A stretch of DNA of 64,000 nucleotides. Origin: Phorcus lineatus. Taxonomy: Eukaryota > Mollusca > Gastropoda > Trochida > Trochidae. Of this stretch, positions 12,226 through 25,987 are shown one piece after another. The notes below the pieces were generated by a model. The model did no database searches, was not told where the DNA came from, and saw only the letters and a list, made by a program, of their open reading frames with translations. A program made the position numbers and the translations under genes. The DNA is taken from assembly GCA_921293015.1 (NCBI GenBank), contig OV121093.1, forward strand, positions 2,527,027 to 2,591,026, written 5' to 3'. Positions within the stretch are counted from its first letter, which is position 1, and each line of letters begins with the position of its first letter.

Positions 12226-14160
12226 GATAATTGCATTTCCCATAATGAATTTCACAAAGTTGATGATACGTGTGTAGACACTTAATTGCAAATATTAAAG
12301 TGTTGATAATGAATCCAAGATAACAAGTCTTACCCTCTTTCCCTTTCATTTCAAAAGCAAACATTTTAACAAGCCATGTTTAAGTAACAACACGCTACTT
12401 CCAGTTCACTGTGTTATTTGTATCTTTGAATCTAAAACCCTTCGTTCATATCCACGATCTCAGTGGCACTGTTTTATAATTTGATGATATACTGTCAGAT
12501 TGTGAGCACAGATCTAATCATATCGGCCTAGCTAAACAAATCATTTGTCGAGCTAAATCAAATAATCGGGTATTTTTCTTGCAGAGTCAGAGTAATTGAT
12601 ACCATAGATCTCTCTACATGGTCACGTGGTGCAAAATATCCTTCTGTTTTCTCTAATTTCAGAGCTATAATGGTCGTGTTGATGCGTATTGTAAATCATC
12701 TGTAGTATTTTAACAACTGTTGATTAAGACCACTTCTTTATACAGTGTAAATAAGAAAAGTTGCAAAATGTCTAATTCACTAACGATACTTTTTTTCCAA
12801 ACTGTAAAAGTTAATTCATTATCCACACATATTCACAAACTGTTGAAATAGAAAAATGTAAAATCTCATTATGTTTATTCTATTTTTATTTAACTATATG
12901 CACTGGCTACTGGTGTTACATTTGATCAAATAAATGTTAACAATATTAAAATAGAAATTGCACCCTTTAATCTACGAATGACAATTATAATAAATCACTT
13001 GTAATTAAGCTTCTCATTGGCCTAAGAGATAACACAGTAAGTCGCCTATTATCAGAACGGGCATGAATATTGACAAGAAATCATCATTTCTTCCGGGACA
13101 TATTTCATCAAACCCGTCACAGATAACAGGCAATCTTTCAGAAAGTGTGTCACTTAAATATAATAAACGTTAGTTATGAAAGTCACAAATCCTGTATCCT
13201 ATATACATACACATTCCTGGCCAATTTTGAAGGGTTCGTATATCTTCCTATATCTCATAGCGATATCTCATAGCGAGACATCATGAGGCTCCAATGTCAG
13301 ATTATTATCAGGAGACATAACGATCAGATGGCATTGTGGGAGAAAAGCTTTATATGAGCAATGTTCACATTCACTCATGGTATGCCGGCTCTTAAGTATT
13401 AAACAACCAAAATATGCATACATTTATATGGTTAAACATGTTTTTATACATGTAAGAATCTGAAGCTTACCAGTACAAAACATTATAAGCAAACTTTACA
13501 AAAACATTTATATGCAAACAAAAGATTTTATTTCAAGAAAGAAAACTATTTATGCATCGATTTTATGCGGATTTTTTCATCGAAGAAAAGTTTAAAAATC
13601 ATTGATTATCATTAAAAATTTAAAAATTAATAGTTAATGCATAGTTATGTTATAGATCTGTTATAGACGTCCAGTTTTACTTCGCAAATGTTCCAATGAC
13701 TTTATAATTATTCATATAAGATGCCGAATACATTGATCGTCATAAAGTTCCTATAGAGAAATCTAGCTATTCAACCCTTATGATGATGCTGTGTCATTTT
13801 GCACTTTTGAACGTCAATTGGTCGTGACTTCTTGTCTTCATAAGACCAATTCATAAGATTGATTACGTCTCGTGCTCCAGAGTATCATCGTCTGTTGAAA
13901 TAACAATGGATGTAACCCTTCAGTGATAAGGAAAATGACCATGCTATATGGGAAATACACTGGATTAAAATATTTTGAAATGAAAATTCCTAAATTATTG
14001 ATAATGGCGTATGACTACATTGACCTCCTGGTGAATATTGATAACATCCCCTCATTTATTTCGTCCAGTATATATGATGTTTTCTGGTTTCCGGGTTAGG
14101 GACAATTGTTAGAGTAGTTATTGCAATAAGGCAGTTGCCTACATGAACCTATGAACATTG
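12226..14160. other. non-coding stretch of copy B
   Basis: Anchors near 12493-12620 and 13040-13330 align with copy A (763-880 and 2860-3150). No gene seen. Confidence 0.55.
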
Positions 14161-14167
14161 AACAGAC

Positions 14168-15015
14168 TGTGATTCGGGGGTTTCAGTGGTCACCCTTCCA
14201 TCTTGTGGTGTTGATTCGGGGGTTGCTAAGGTCACCCTTCAATCCTGCAGTATTGATTCGGGGGTTGATGAGGTCACCCTTCAATCCTGTAGTATTGATT
14301 CGGGGGTTGATGAGGTCACCCTTCAATCCTGCAGTATTGATTCGGGGGTTAATGAGGTCACCCTTCAATCCTGTAGTATTGATTCGGGGGTTGATGAGGT
14401 CACCCCTCAATCCTGCAGTATTGATTCGGGGGTTAATGAGGTCACCCTTCAATCCTGTAGTATTGATTCGGGGGTTAATGAGGTCACCCTTCAATCCTGT
14501 AGTATTGATTCGGGGGTTGATGAGGTCACCCTTCAATCCTGTAGTATTGATTCGGGGGTTAATGAGGTCACCCTTCAATCCTGCAGTATTGATTCGGGGG
14601 TTGATGAGGTCACCCTTCCATCTTGTGGTGTTGATTCGGGGGTTGCTAAGGTCACCCTTCAATCCTGCAGTATTGATTCGGGGGTTAATGAGGTCACCCT
14701 TCAATCCTGTAGTATTGATTCGGGGGTTGATGAGGTCACCCCTCAATCCTGCAGTATTGATTCGGGGGTTAATGAGGTCACCCTTCAATCCTGTAGTATT
14801 GATTCGGGGGTTGATGAGGTCACCCTTCAATCCTGTAGTATTGATTCGAGGGTTGATGAGGTCACCCTTCCATCTTGTGGTGTTGATTCGGGGGTTGCTG
14901 AGGTCACCCTTCAATCCTGCAGTATTGATTCGGGGGTTAATGAGGTCACCCTTCAATCCTGTAGTATTGATTCGAGGGTTGATGAGGTCACCCTTCAATT
15001 CTGCAGTATTGATTC
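14168..15015. repeat. 42-bp minisatellite
   Basis: About 20 units built on GATTCGGGGGTTGATGAGGT and CACCCTTCAATCCTG. Variants such as the CATCTTGTGGTG unit recur in blocks, pointing to multi-unit duplications. Two + frames and one minus frame are open throughout, an effect of the unit length. Only in copy B. Confidence 0.95.
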
Positions 15016-15019
15016 ACTT

Positions 15020-16385
15020 GATATAATTATATGATGCTTCGCAAGTGACACTCCAACCCAAAGTTATGTCCCACATGTCATAGGTGAGAAAATAGATATC
15101 ATATAAAAAAAAATCAATGGTATGAGTGGGGGAAAAAATCTATACAAACAATTCTAGCAAAAGAAAAGCATATCCCGAAACTTGTACAAAAGGATCATGT
15201 GGAAAAAGCCATTTCATAATATTTTTCCAGTGTAAATGTTTGTTAATGTGTAATAAGACGAAATATATTCTTCAGTAAAAGTTCATAAATGCAACATGTC
15301 TTTTTGACCTGATTAAATAGTAATTCGTAGTTTCGTATAGCAAAAATATAAGTATCGTCTTCTGTACATATCCAACTACGAGGCACAAGCTTTATATAGG
15401 ATCACTGATTATGACGAATTTTCTTTTTTCAATAAAAAAAAATGGCAACCTACATCAAATATTAAGACACCAGCAGACATCCTTGTCGGCGCCCAATTTC
15501 AATTATGAAAAGTGTCCCTTTCATCTCTAACCACATCGATAGTTTCTGGAATGATAACGAGCTTAATTAGGAATATGATAACCTTCTTCAAGATACAGCA
15601 AACGTTGGGTGCAGAAATGTCAATGTTATTTATGAAGGCACGTTGCTTATCAATTTACACAACCCAATAAACATAGACAAGAAATAGTATTGATCAATGA
15701 AAGACACATTAAAAGTCGAAAATGTTGTCAAGGACCGCCGAAATGAAAGATTTGACAATCACAGCTTATAAATCAGCGTCAGGTAATTTCGATACTTTTA
15801 TGCAGGTCTTCGGTAGTTTTTATAGTTTTGACTCCCAGTAATAAAGTTATCTCAATAGTCATTGCTTGCATTCTATGTAAACAATATCAAGAAATATCCA
15901 AAACTATCGTCGTGACCAAAGTCATCAATGAGCGTGACCCTAAGAGTCACGTGACTTGATTAATTCAGAGAGCAGACCGCCAATGAGATTTCTTTGCGTT
16001 CTAGCATGGATCTTGTAGAAGGTGATAAACTAATTTGCATCGACTGATAGGCCCAATTCCCTTCGCTCTTCACTGTAAACTAAATGATTTCTGTCCATTA
16101 GATTTCCGCTTCGTGAATGTCAGTATTACACTAACGTGAAGATAGACATATCAGAAATAGAGTTCTTGACTAGAATAATTCAAACTAGAGACCCTATGAC
16201 ATTTTACACGAGCAAGACATGCGAGATCTGTCAGACCCCGATGCCTTCAGTTAAGAAGCGCAGTAGTTAGGTTTTAGCGTGTTATTTTCATATAGAAGGC
16301 GACACCAAAATGTTTGATCTAGGAGTGATATCCCTGCTGATAGTATGCCCGAGAAGCCACTTCATCAACACTGCACTGCATAATC
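15020..16385. other. non-coding stretch of copy B
   Basis: Blocks 15480-15660 and 16010-16230 align with 4920-5110 and 5540-5760 in copy A. No gene seen. Confidence 0.55.
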
Positions 16386-16388
16386 CAA

Positions 16389-16684
16389 CTGTATAGTTGG
16401 GTACCTGAAAACAGGTTATATGTACCTGGATAGTCGCGTTTGAGACTAACTAGTTGCTGTAATGGATACCTGAAAAGAGGTTTGAAGTACCTAGCTGTAT
16501 AGATGGGTACCTGAAAACAGGTGTTATGTACCTAGACTGTCACGTTTAAGACTTACTAGCTGCTTTGAAGGATACCTGAAAACAGGTTCTAGTACCTTGC
16601 TGTATAGAAGGGTACGTGAAAACAGGTTAAATGTACCTAGATTGTCGCGTTTAAGATTCACTAGTTGATTAGAAAGTAACTTTT
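16389..16684. repeat. 106-bp tandem repeat, about 2.7 copies
   Basis: Units contain GGGTACCTGAAAACAGGT, ATGTACCT and CGCGTTTAAGA. The segment from GGTACCTGAAAACAGGT to TGTACCT has internal inverted symmetry. Only in copy B. Confidence 0.85.
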
Positions 16685-18386
16685 CTTCTGTGTCACAATA
16701 TAGTGTCCCTCTGTACCTGGAATTAGCGTCATAAGAATATTCATTTCATCACTTCCTTGATGGGGCAACGACTACCAGAGATGTATAGTATAGCTTGATT
16801 TGTATCGTTTCTTTTATCTTGTGAATAATAATTATAGTGATTTAGTATACACGCATATAGTCTATGCAGGCAGGAATGGTCTTAAAGTGTTAAATCTTAA
16901 GTATCAAACTTAACAATTTTGTCGATTTAAGCCATCAATCAATTTCTATCATTTTGCATTTCATTTTTCATACTGAACGTACATCTTTTAACATGCAGGA
17001 TGCTATGCTAAGGTGATGATAGTCACAATACATTTCAGAAACGACTTTTATTCATATAATGCTACATGCTGGACGTCTTTTAGAACAGAAAGCTTATATG
17101 AAATACATTTAAAGAGTCGTTATAAACAATGTTATCATAGTTAAATCATTCCAAAACGAAGATAAAGTTAAAAATACTCATATTTGTTACTTACACTTTC
17201 ACACAGGGCATACAAGGGAGTCGTCCACAACATTATTCATTTGACATATGCTTGTAAGCAAAGAAAATGCCGTTACTAAGACAGATGGAGACAGAAAGAT
17301 GTTATTCTGACTTTCTTATCATCGTGGAATTAAGATTATTTTTTTTTCCATAGAACATGTTCATTAGTGCCGAATGTTCAAACGTTCAGACTGACATATC
17401 GTATGTTACATGTGAAAATGAAAAACGTTCTCACAGCGACTCGAAATCAATAATCAACGAGCGTGAAAGCAGCATGATAATTGCACATTTATTGAATGAT
17501 GAAACACAAGCGGTTGCAACATCCGAAGCTTTTAGTTTGTATTGACTTTGGTCTTCACCAATGTAGGGCATTCCAGGAACAGTTTGTGCGAAATGGGCCT
17601 CTCTCTCAGTGAAAACTTGTTGTTTAAATCAATTTCTGATACATGTCTGATAGTATTTGCTGTTCGATGCAATCACCAGCTGTGTTACCGAGACATGAGT
17701 TCCGCACATTCAGTTCTGGTTTCCTCATTTAAAATATTATTTTCGTAACTTGAAAGAATCATATAATTTACGATGCACATGAATTACATAAACTGACGAA
17801 TTTCAGATAAGCAAGATGCAAAGTTTGTTATGAATACTGAAAGAGAATTATAAATCTTACGTTACGACTTCGGATAATGAAACAGATCAGTTCCAGACAA
17901 TAGAGTGTCTGAATTCTGACACGCCGAATGTCTATATATGTATACTATTGACGACTGTAAGTGTTACTTTCAGGTAAATCGATTAAAGTCATAAGGCGAA
18001 ATGTCAGTCTTTGACACTTCTATGCGAGGAGATAGGCAGAATAGAAGCAGATATCGCCTCACCAGATTCGTACATCGTAACTGTCTGCATACTGATTGTC
18101 TGAAAAATCAAATTATATTCGTCCCCCCTTTGACGTGTATGATATTGTCAAATGGATAACATTCTATGTGTATTGGATTTGGTCACTTGCTAAATATCAT
18201 ATGGAGGCAATGTTATCATGAAACCTAATATTGGATATAAAATTCTTCATTTCAGACTAATTAACTATTATCACTTGCACAATGGTAAACTGAAATATTT
18301 CTTATCATCCTCTTCTGGGATAGTTGTTATGATTTAAAGGTTGCAAGGTTTCAAATGTTGGGGTCGTGTAGCTGTAAATGTTAGGA

Positions 18387-18746
18387 CATCCTGCTAAATC
18401 AGCGTAAACGATTGGCTGAAATATTGCCCAAGCGGCGTTAAACAATAAACCACTCCTTATACCCTGATTTCTTTCGGGCTAAATCTCTCGTATGGCTGGC
18501 AGCTTGATATTCGTGGCTATGCTCACTTGGGTTTTTTTCAGCCAATGCAATGTCGTTAATTAAGGAGCTTGGAGCTAGTAGCTTAAATTCAACCGATTGT
18601 TCTATCCGGGTTGTGCCGCTGTTGCTGAAAGCGAGTCGTCTCATTGGCTGGTTAGATAGCTAGCAAAACGAGGGATTCAGTCCGAAAGAGATCAGGGTAT
18701 TAGGTAGGACCGACAGCGGATTCATATACGCTGAATTAGCAGGATG
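18387..18746. mobile_element. Mutator-type MITE, second copy
   Basis: Same family as the element at 8609-8940: ends CATCCTGCTAAATCAGCGTA and ATTAGCAGGATG and matching interior (TTGTGCCGCTGTTGCTG, CGTCTCATTGGCTGGTTAGA). The left arm is altered and contains AAGCGGCGTTAAAC, a tail motif also found in the local SINE family. No target duplication is seen. It may be the duplicated counterpart of the copy-A element or an independent insertion. Confidence 0.75.
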
Positions 18747-19477
18747 ATGTCGGTTCGTGTATCCTTAAATGTTAGAAGTGTAAACTGTATATGTTAGGGT
18801 TGTGTGATTTAAGATCTTAGGGTCGTGTTACTTTATAAGTTATGATCCGGTAGTGCATAGCATTATTTGCTACACATGTTCTTACTCCATCCATTCCCCT
18901 ATTCCCATTTTTAAAAAAAAGATTTAAGTGACAAAGGCATACATGTGAAGTTGGCTTCTGTGTCAGCGGTGGTTGATTATCTGAAACTAACTGCAGTTGT
19001 TTGATTTTGCCCTATCAAAATATAAAGAGTGGTTTATATTTTTGTCAATTCATTTTCAATTTCAAACCAAATAATGAAGAAGTAAAAGAGTTCATGTGAG
19101 AAACAAGGAATCAGCCTTTTTGAAAGATCGTAAAGTTCCATTTGCTGTTTAAAAATAATTTTAAATGAAAAATATAATTAACTCTATCCTTCTATATTCA
19201 GTTACGTACTATAGAAAGACATATCGTAGTAATGCAGGAACCTAGTATCACAAGATATAGCAAAAGGAACTATCGCATACTCAAACCAGTTGGAAAGGAC
19301 AAACGTTTGATATCACCTACGTGCATGATATGAGTAAATAGATTATATACAGACCAGAATAGCAAACTCCTGAACGGGATATCTAATTTGCGGGAGAACT
19401 GGTCATCGAGATGACCTCCACTGACCACTGACTGACCAATGCTAATTGATTTTGGACAGGCCCGGGAAATACGTCAC

Positions 19478-20175
19478 CTATAATACTTCAGGAATGATGA
19501 CATTGATTTTGGGTATATTAGTCCAGTGGCTAGGCGAGATAAGGTTATCCTGAAAGTAAGCAAAATGGTCAATAGCCTGGCGTCTAGTCTCTGAAGTGAA
19601 TATTTAAGGAAATGTCATGTTATCTTAGGATTAATGACATTGAATTCTGGTGTATTAAACAAGTGGTTGGGTGAGATTATGCTATCCTGAAAGTGAGCAA
19701 CGTGAGCATTAGACTTCATTTAGTCTCTGACATGGACATTTCAGAAAATGATGTTTAGGATTTATGACATTGATTTTCGGTATATTAGAGAAGCGTTTCG
19801 GTGAGATAAATTTATCCTGAAAGTTAGCAACGTGGGCATTAGACTTGCGTTTAGTCTCTGAAGTGAATAATTGAGGAAATGTCCTGTAATCTTATAATTA
19901 ATGACATTGAAGTGTGATTAATAAGACCAGTGGTTGGACAAGATAAAGCTATCCTGAAAGTTAGCAAAACGGACGATACACTCTGAAGTGAACATTTGTG
20001 GAGATGTCCTGTAATGTAAGGATTTATGACTTTGAATTGTGGTTGATTAGACCAGTAGTTTGGCGTGATTATGCTATCCTGACAGTAAGCAACTTGAGCA
20101 ATAGACTTCATTTAGTCTCTAAGCTGAACGTGTCTTATAATCATAGGATTTATAATATTGATTTTGGAATTAGGA
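19478..20175. repeat. 123-140-bp tandem repeat, about 5 copies
   Basis: Diverged units share TATCCTGAAAGTAAGCAA, TAGTCTCTGAAGTGAA and TTATGACATTGA. Unit lengths vary because of indels. Confidence 0.85.
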
Positions 20176-20179
20176 CAGG

Positions 20180-23100
20180 CTGCTAACCGGCATAATGTTC
20201 CCCTGCAAGAAATAAACCTTTTCAATGAAGAATTACAATTGAAAATAAGATAATGGCAAAGCTAACTAAATGCCTTCCATACAGTTTGACTTCAATTTTG
20301 TATAGATATTAGAAACAGACATAGGTTTTTTGCACAGATTATTGGACAATGTATTTATAGACAGCACTCAGATTTTAACACCATATTTTCCTATATAAAA
20401 TATTGAGAAGTTTCTAAGAGCATTTCATACCTGTTTTGGTTGTTTATCAATCCTCTCTCTCGCTATTGATCTCTTATATATTACGAACTGTTATATCTGC
20501 AAAAGTTTTACATCCAAATTAGCATCAATTAACGTTCTATCAGAATTTCAGAAGTTGTAAATGCGTTAAAAATATACAGCTTTAATTTGAGAAATAGCCC
20601 ATCGCTCGCATCAATATCAAACTCGTGCCAGTTCTGCAATAGAACTGCACGATAGATATCTCATTGGTATAAGCACATAACTGGTGTAACACTTATCGGC
20701 GATGACTTCTAACATGATAATGAATTTATCCCAACACATTTCTATTCCTCATTACCAAGACGTGTGAAGTCACAAACTTTAAAGTAATGAAATGATAATG
20801 TGGTCACAATTGCAAACCACAACCCACCACCCCAGATCTCCTGTTGAGATTTGTAGAGCTAGACGCTGAACTCCAGCCCTAGCTGTTTGTGTCTACTCCA
20901 CTGATTGTGTTGCCGCTCTGATCGGCTTGATGCCAACTTCTCTCCACTGATTATTTGCAATCGGATTAAACTAGTGATTAAAGTGGATAGCGTCCTGGCA
21001 GAACATGCGAAGAGGTGCTTTAGAACAATATATGTCTTGTCATCTGCTTTCTGAAGATTACTGTTTTCTATAATGGGATTGAACATTTTAATTCACAGCA
21101 ATATTTTGGTCTGACATGCGAAGCCGAAATGGCTTCTAGAAATTCTAACCGATTTACTTACAACTGTGTGTTTGTGTGTATACGAATTCAGAACATTGTT
21201 CTAAAAGGTTCTTACGAATCAAAATTACCTCTAGACCAACATAGTTGTCACTACACGTGCAAATTTATCATATCGCTTTCACGAAAGATAATTGATGGGA
21301 TCGAAAAAAATATAACAATCAGCACATGGCCCCTTTCTCCTACAAAGAAATAACAAATTGTTTTCTGATGATGATAACAAGAAAATCTGATATGAGAGGG
21401 GATTTTTTCTCATAGAATTTCTAGTACCTGGTCAACTACGTAAAACAGTAATCATACATTTTTGTGGAGAAGTATTTTCTCATTTGGTAATTTCGATTAA
21501 TCATATTTCAAATTAGTTAAAATGGAACTTGAAAAATTTTACACTTTGTATTTTTTACATCTTTAAGTAATAAATGAATCAATACATTCATGCTTTAGTT
21601 GTCTTTCTGTTTGATACATATCCTTGATAAACGGTCTCCAACAGAGCACACGGTCTTAAGATGCTTATTTCTAGGATATTCGTTGTAATGCAAATGACAA
21701 AAACAAAACAATCTTAAAACACGACATGCACCTAGATAAACAGGAAGGGGAACAAACTGCTTTGAAGGAGTTGTATTTCTATCGCCTTCAGTCCAGTTCC
21801 GGGTATGACTTCCGTTGTCGTTTCAATATATCTATCTGAATGATCAAACATTACAAGACATTAATCGTCCATGGGTTTACGCATTTAAGAGTGCTGATAC
21901 AATCGTTTTGCTATGTCTTTGACTGGAAACAATGGACTGACGGAACGTAAAGCAACTACAAATTCACTCATGCGTAACATGCGTTATAGAAGTTTTCAGG
22001 TACCAGGGAAACTCGTTCATCCTCGGTGCAAGACAAACGCCATTGTTCGTGTCATTAGTTTCAAGGTATTCCTTTGCTGAATACATCTTGAAAGTTTGTC
22101 CGTAATCAGGGATAATCGAGGAAAGTATTGGATGATCACTCACGCGAAACATACGTGAAGAGAACATATCGAATTGTACAAATTCGCTTCCTTTCCAACA
22201 GTGAAGCGAAACAGTTGATCAATTTGTTGATTATAGCTCTTCACTATCGTGATAGAAACATATGGAGGCATTACGAAGCGAGATCATCACGGCAGAGTTG
22301 TGAAATACTCGTGCAAAACACCTGTTCAAAGATACGTTTTTCAAATCTTTCAAGGTCGAGAAATTATAGTCAGGCCAAATTATAGTAAGACCTACAATTG
22401 AGATATATTGTTTCAAGTATATCAATGTATGATATTTTCAAGAAGTAGAATATTCATAGACGAATGAAAGAAAAGTTATATATCTCGATCAATATAAAAG
22501 CTTCATTTTAGAAACTTAGCGCCATGGCAATAACGTCTTCATTGATGAAGTGTCTAAACAACAACCCATACATGGATGTATGTATGATATTTTAAACGTT
22601 TACCATACCTTTTGCGGAGGAAACTTGGATAACACACTTGATTACTATTGAGAATTGACAAGATAATCCTTTGAACACACTGGCCAAACAATGTGAGAAT
22701 TTGTGCATATTGTTCTTTTTCCGAGTTCCAAGTGCTTTATTGATACTTGATTCCTGGTAAAGGTTGCATGCTTCTATGCAGGATACCACATTAAGTCACT
22801 TTAACACGTTTAGCGAAGTTTTATATCTCATGATAAGAATAAGATGAAAAAAAGTGCAAAATATATCATTTTCAGAGGGTCAAACATTTCATTACTCAAC
22901 CCAATTATCCGTTGGTGTCGAATTTTGCGGCCATTTTAGAATGAACACCTTATAAACATTGAAGTAAGGGAAATAGATGCCTTAGCTTTACTGGACTGAG
23001 ATTGTTCGTTAAGGTACTCATTTAATTGTTTTTCTGCAATTAGTGAAATTTTTTCCCCTTTCGTAAGATCACTTTATACAGAAAGATCTAAAAAAAGGTG

Positions 23101-23690
23101 CCACGGAAAAAACAATTTTACGCTGTCTGTCTCTCAAACACTTGTACGATAATGAGGGAAGTGAATTGATTAACTTTATTTTCTGATGTCTGCTTCGGAA
23201 CCTAATTTCAGCAGCATTGATAAGGGTACTTATAATTGACAGCTCATTTGAACAGTTTAACCTACTTTATTTAAAAACAGTGTTGTCCCAGACGTCACGT
23301 GACCAACACTGAAATAGCAGACGACAATTGCATTTCCGGCAGGGGAATGGGTTTTCCTATCCTACTCTCATTTCAATGCGGTCGTTGTTTATTGAGCGTA
23401 TTTGTAAATCATTCACGCTATCTAAACATACCTAATTGCTATTGTCATCAATCTATGCCACATCCCAATAACTGGGCAATTTACAATGTTCTGTTATAAT
23501 AGTATATCATGAAAGTAACATGTAATGTCATTTTGAGAATTTTAGTGATTTGTGTACTTTTTGCTTAATTTCGAAGCATTTTTTAAGCTTCCAGTAGATT
23601 TGATACAAGATGGTTGTTCTGTTGGTTTGTCTCATCACTAATCAGATACACACGCTGATCGTCCCTTGTTACATAATGATAATAATAATA
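20180..23690. other. 3.5-kb stretch without recognised features
   Basis: AT-rich; only short chance open frames and no domain, RNA gene or tandem array recognised. Confidence 0.5.
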
Positions 23691-23691
23691 G

Positions 23692-23868
23692 TAATAGTAA
23701 TTAGGGTATTTATATAGCGCAAATATCTACACCGAATGCATGCTCAAGGCGCTCCCTGCATTTTTACCCTGGTCTAGCCCAAGCTGCCGCTTACAGCGCT
23801 TAAAGGTCACTTCCAACACAATCTAGACCAGGTACCCAATCAGTACTGCTGGGTAAACAGAAGCACAT
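23692..23868 (+). mobile_element. SINE-like or other dispersed repeat
   Basis: Contains TATTTATATAGCGCAAATAT, CTCAAGGCGCTCCCTGCA and a terminal part with TCTAGACCAGGTACCCAATC. This motif set is common among interspersed repeats of molluscs and other invertebrates; the class is from memory and uncertain. A short imperfect ATA/GTA run precedes it. Confidence 0.5.
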
Positions 23869-23904
23869 TTTGAATGAAGTCTCTATACATACAAAGCAAC
23901 CCTA

Positions 23905-23990
23905 ACTGAGTGAGTAAGTGAGTGAGTTGGTGTCTAACGCCGTTTTAGCGATATTTCTGTCCGTGGCAGCGAACCCTTAAATGAACGGAC
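23905..23990. mobile_element. fragment of a tandem-GAGT dispersed repeat
   Basis: GAGTGAGTAAGTGAGTGAGT followed by CTAACGCCGTTTTAGCGATA resembles the end of widespread gastropod SINE-like repeats whose tails carry GAGT runs and an ACGCCG motif. Short and truncated. Confidence 0.45.
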
Positions 23991-24979
23991 AAACTCAATT
24001 AAATGTTTTAGTTTGTGTCACTTAGATCTTACTGACAGGATAGGAGTGAGCCTATCTGAAATGGAATAACTTAATTCTGAATTCTATTTGAATTACTATA
24101 ATCCGTCATTTATATCAACATGTTTAATCAAAATTACACCAACGATCTGCTGTCTATTAAAGGACGCTGTTATTCCTTTTTTAAAGTATCAACATCTATA
24201 GAGTAAATATTCGATTGAGTTCTTTATTCACAATCGGAAGTAATTTTTTCATTCAATATAGCTATTAATTAAAATCTTCTCCACGAAATGCTTAGAAATA
24301 TCTGCAAATATCGAACACATTTTATTCTTATTGAAATTCAATGCTGAACTGTAAGATTGTGTCTATATTTCTGTCCCTGTTTATTCACACTGATATCATC
24401 CTAACTGGAAAACCTGAAATTCCAACGCCTTTCTATTGTAAGCCTATTCATTTGATACGTGTTCACATTAAGCTTTTTGCTGATGCCCAGTAATCCATTG
24501 TCTTGTAACCAATTCACCACACCTGGTGTTCGAATCAAGAAAATTGCTTCGACTCGTTCACAGGGTGCAGCGGCGCAATCTTCAAACTACTTAAACTGCA
24601 GGCAACAAGTTTGCTTAAATTGATTAATCCGTTAGCAGTGAGAGAGATTGTGTCTAAAGTAGATCTGCAAATCCTTTAATCAAGGAATACAGAAGATGGA
24701 GCTGCAAAGCCGGAACAATTTTATAGTTGTAGCTTCTTGAGGTAAATTGGAATGGTGGTTGAAGCAGAAGAAATGAGTCATAGTGGTGGTGATGCTGGTG
24801 GCTTTATTTGTTTATTTTCATAAAGGAGAAATGCAAATAGAAAGAGTGATGGCTGTGACGGTTGTAATGTTTGCTGTGGCAATAATTAAAGGGGTGGAGG
24901 CAAAGAGTCGACATGTTGAATGTTATATACATAAACATGGACCTTTCTTGAATGCGCCTCTTCAATTATCAAGCTGGTT

Positions 24980-25098
24980 TGGGATGGTGGTGGTGATGAT
25001 GATGATGGTGGTAATGGTGGTGATGGTGGTGGTGGTGATGCTGGTGAAGATGATGGATGCAGGGATGATGATGATGTTGGATGTTGTAGTGGTGGCCT
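24980..25098. repeat. GGTGAT-type microsatellite
   Basis: Imperfect GGT/GAT trinucleotide run; frames through it are Met/Val-rich or Ser/Pro-rich and not genes. Confidence 0.85.
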
Positions 25099-25780
25099 GG
25101 TGTCGTATTTATTCCCTGTTCTAAACGTCTGTAAGGCGTCAAGCATTGTCTCTATATTGCCATTGATGGGTTTGACTAATATTGTACTAATACTAACTAA
25201 TACTGGTTATGTTACTGCATGGTCGTTTGATTTGTTTCCAAACAGTTTACATACATTCTTTTCTTAGGTTTCACCTCCCTTTATCATGAAATAGGTAGCT
25301 TTGGGGTTTTATCCCAATCTCATCGAAATGAGATCTAAACTGCTCCACTAGGTTATGGAGGTTGGAGGCATCGAAATCACACAAAGCATTGAAAACAATG
25401 TAAGAATGAAATAATCTTTAACATAAACATCATAGCACTCTTACCAGACGCTTCCAAATCGAACAGTTGTAACATTGTCTTTAGACAAAGTTGATAGTAA
25501 AAGACTAACCCTGACTTAAAACAGCTGATTATGACATGACCGAGCACCAATATCCAATATACAAGTAACGTAAACTCCTTCATATCGAATATCGGGTTGA
25601 TCTGTCATCCTACGATTGACAATATATATTTTTTCTGCTATTTGTAATTAGATAAATGAATTTTGCAAAATAATTAATTTGATAAATTTCCATGATCCAT
25701 TCACATTGAAGAAAATTCATTCTCACACCGATACAATAATTCATATAGAACCTTCTTTTTCAATTGTTACATTTGCATAA

Positions 25781-25987
25781 TTAATTATGAAACATTCTCT
25801 ATTTCTTATCTGAAATAGATTCTAAATAGGTATTTGTTAAAACTCTAGTGAATGCCATATTGTTCTAAGACTAACTGTCTTTTATGACTGAAAAATGCAA
25901 AAAGAATTAACCGCTGTTAAACCTCGGCTTTATGAACTGTTAATCAAAATTGAGTCATCATTCTTAACATCATATACTATAATCATT
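25781..25987. repeat. dispersed repeat R2, copy 1
   Basis: About 207 bases from TTATGAAACATTCTC to ATACTATAATCATT, nearly identical to 31489-31694 in the same orientation (only around ten differences by eye, several in one cluster). No coding potential. Confidence 0.85.

Larger units (their letters stand above)
10076..18750. repeat. segmental duplication, copy B
   Basis: The counterpart of copy A in direct orientation. Anchor blocks are near 12493, 13040-13330, 15480-15660, 16010-16230 and 17380-17690. Offsets to copy A change from about 11.7 kb to 10.2, 10.5 and then 10.0 kb, and each step is explained by an array or insertion present in only one copy. Copy B has a much longer 27-bp array and its own 42-bp and 106-bp arrays. 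Confidence 0.75.

Noticed and set aside
10094-12277. 727-codon open frame of VIYLLVPAS repeats
   Set aside because: It is the 27-bp minisatellite read through; the unit is a multiple of three and long frames are open on the other strand as well. No flanking coding sequence.
14151-15034. Long open frames on both strands over the 42-bp array
   Set aside because: Same artefact: 42 bp is a multiple of three and three frames are open at once.
17357-17545. 62-codon frame beginning MFISAECSNVQ
   Set aside because: Its homologous block in copy A (7450-7560) is not open, so the frame is probably chance.
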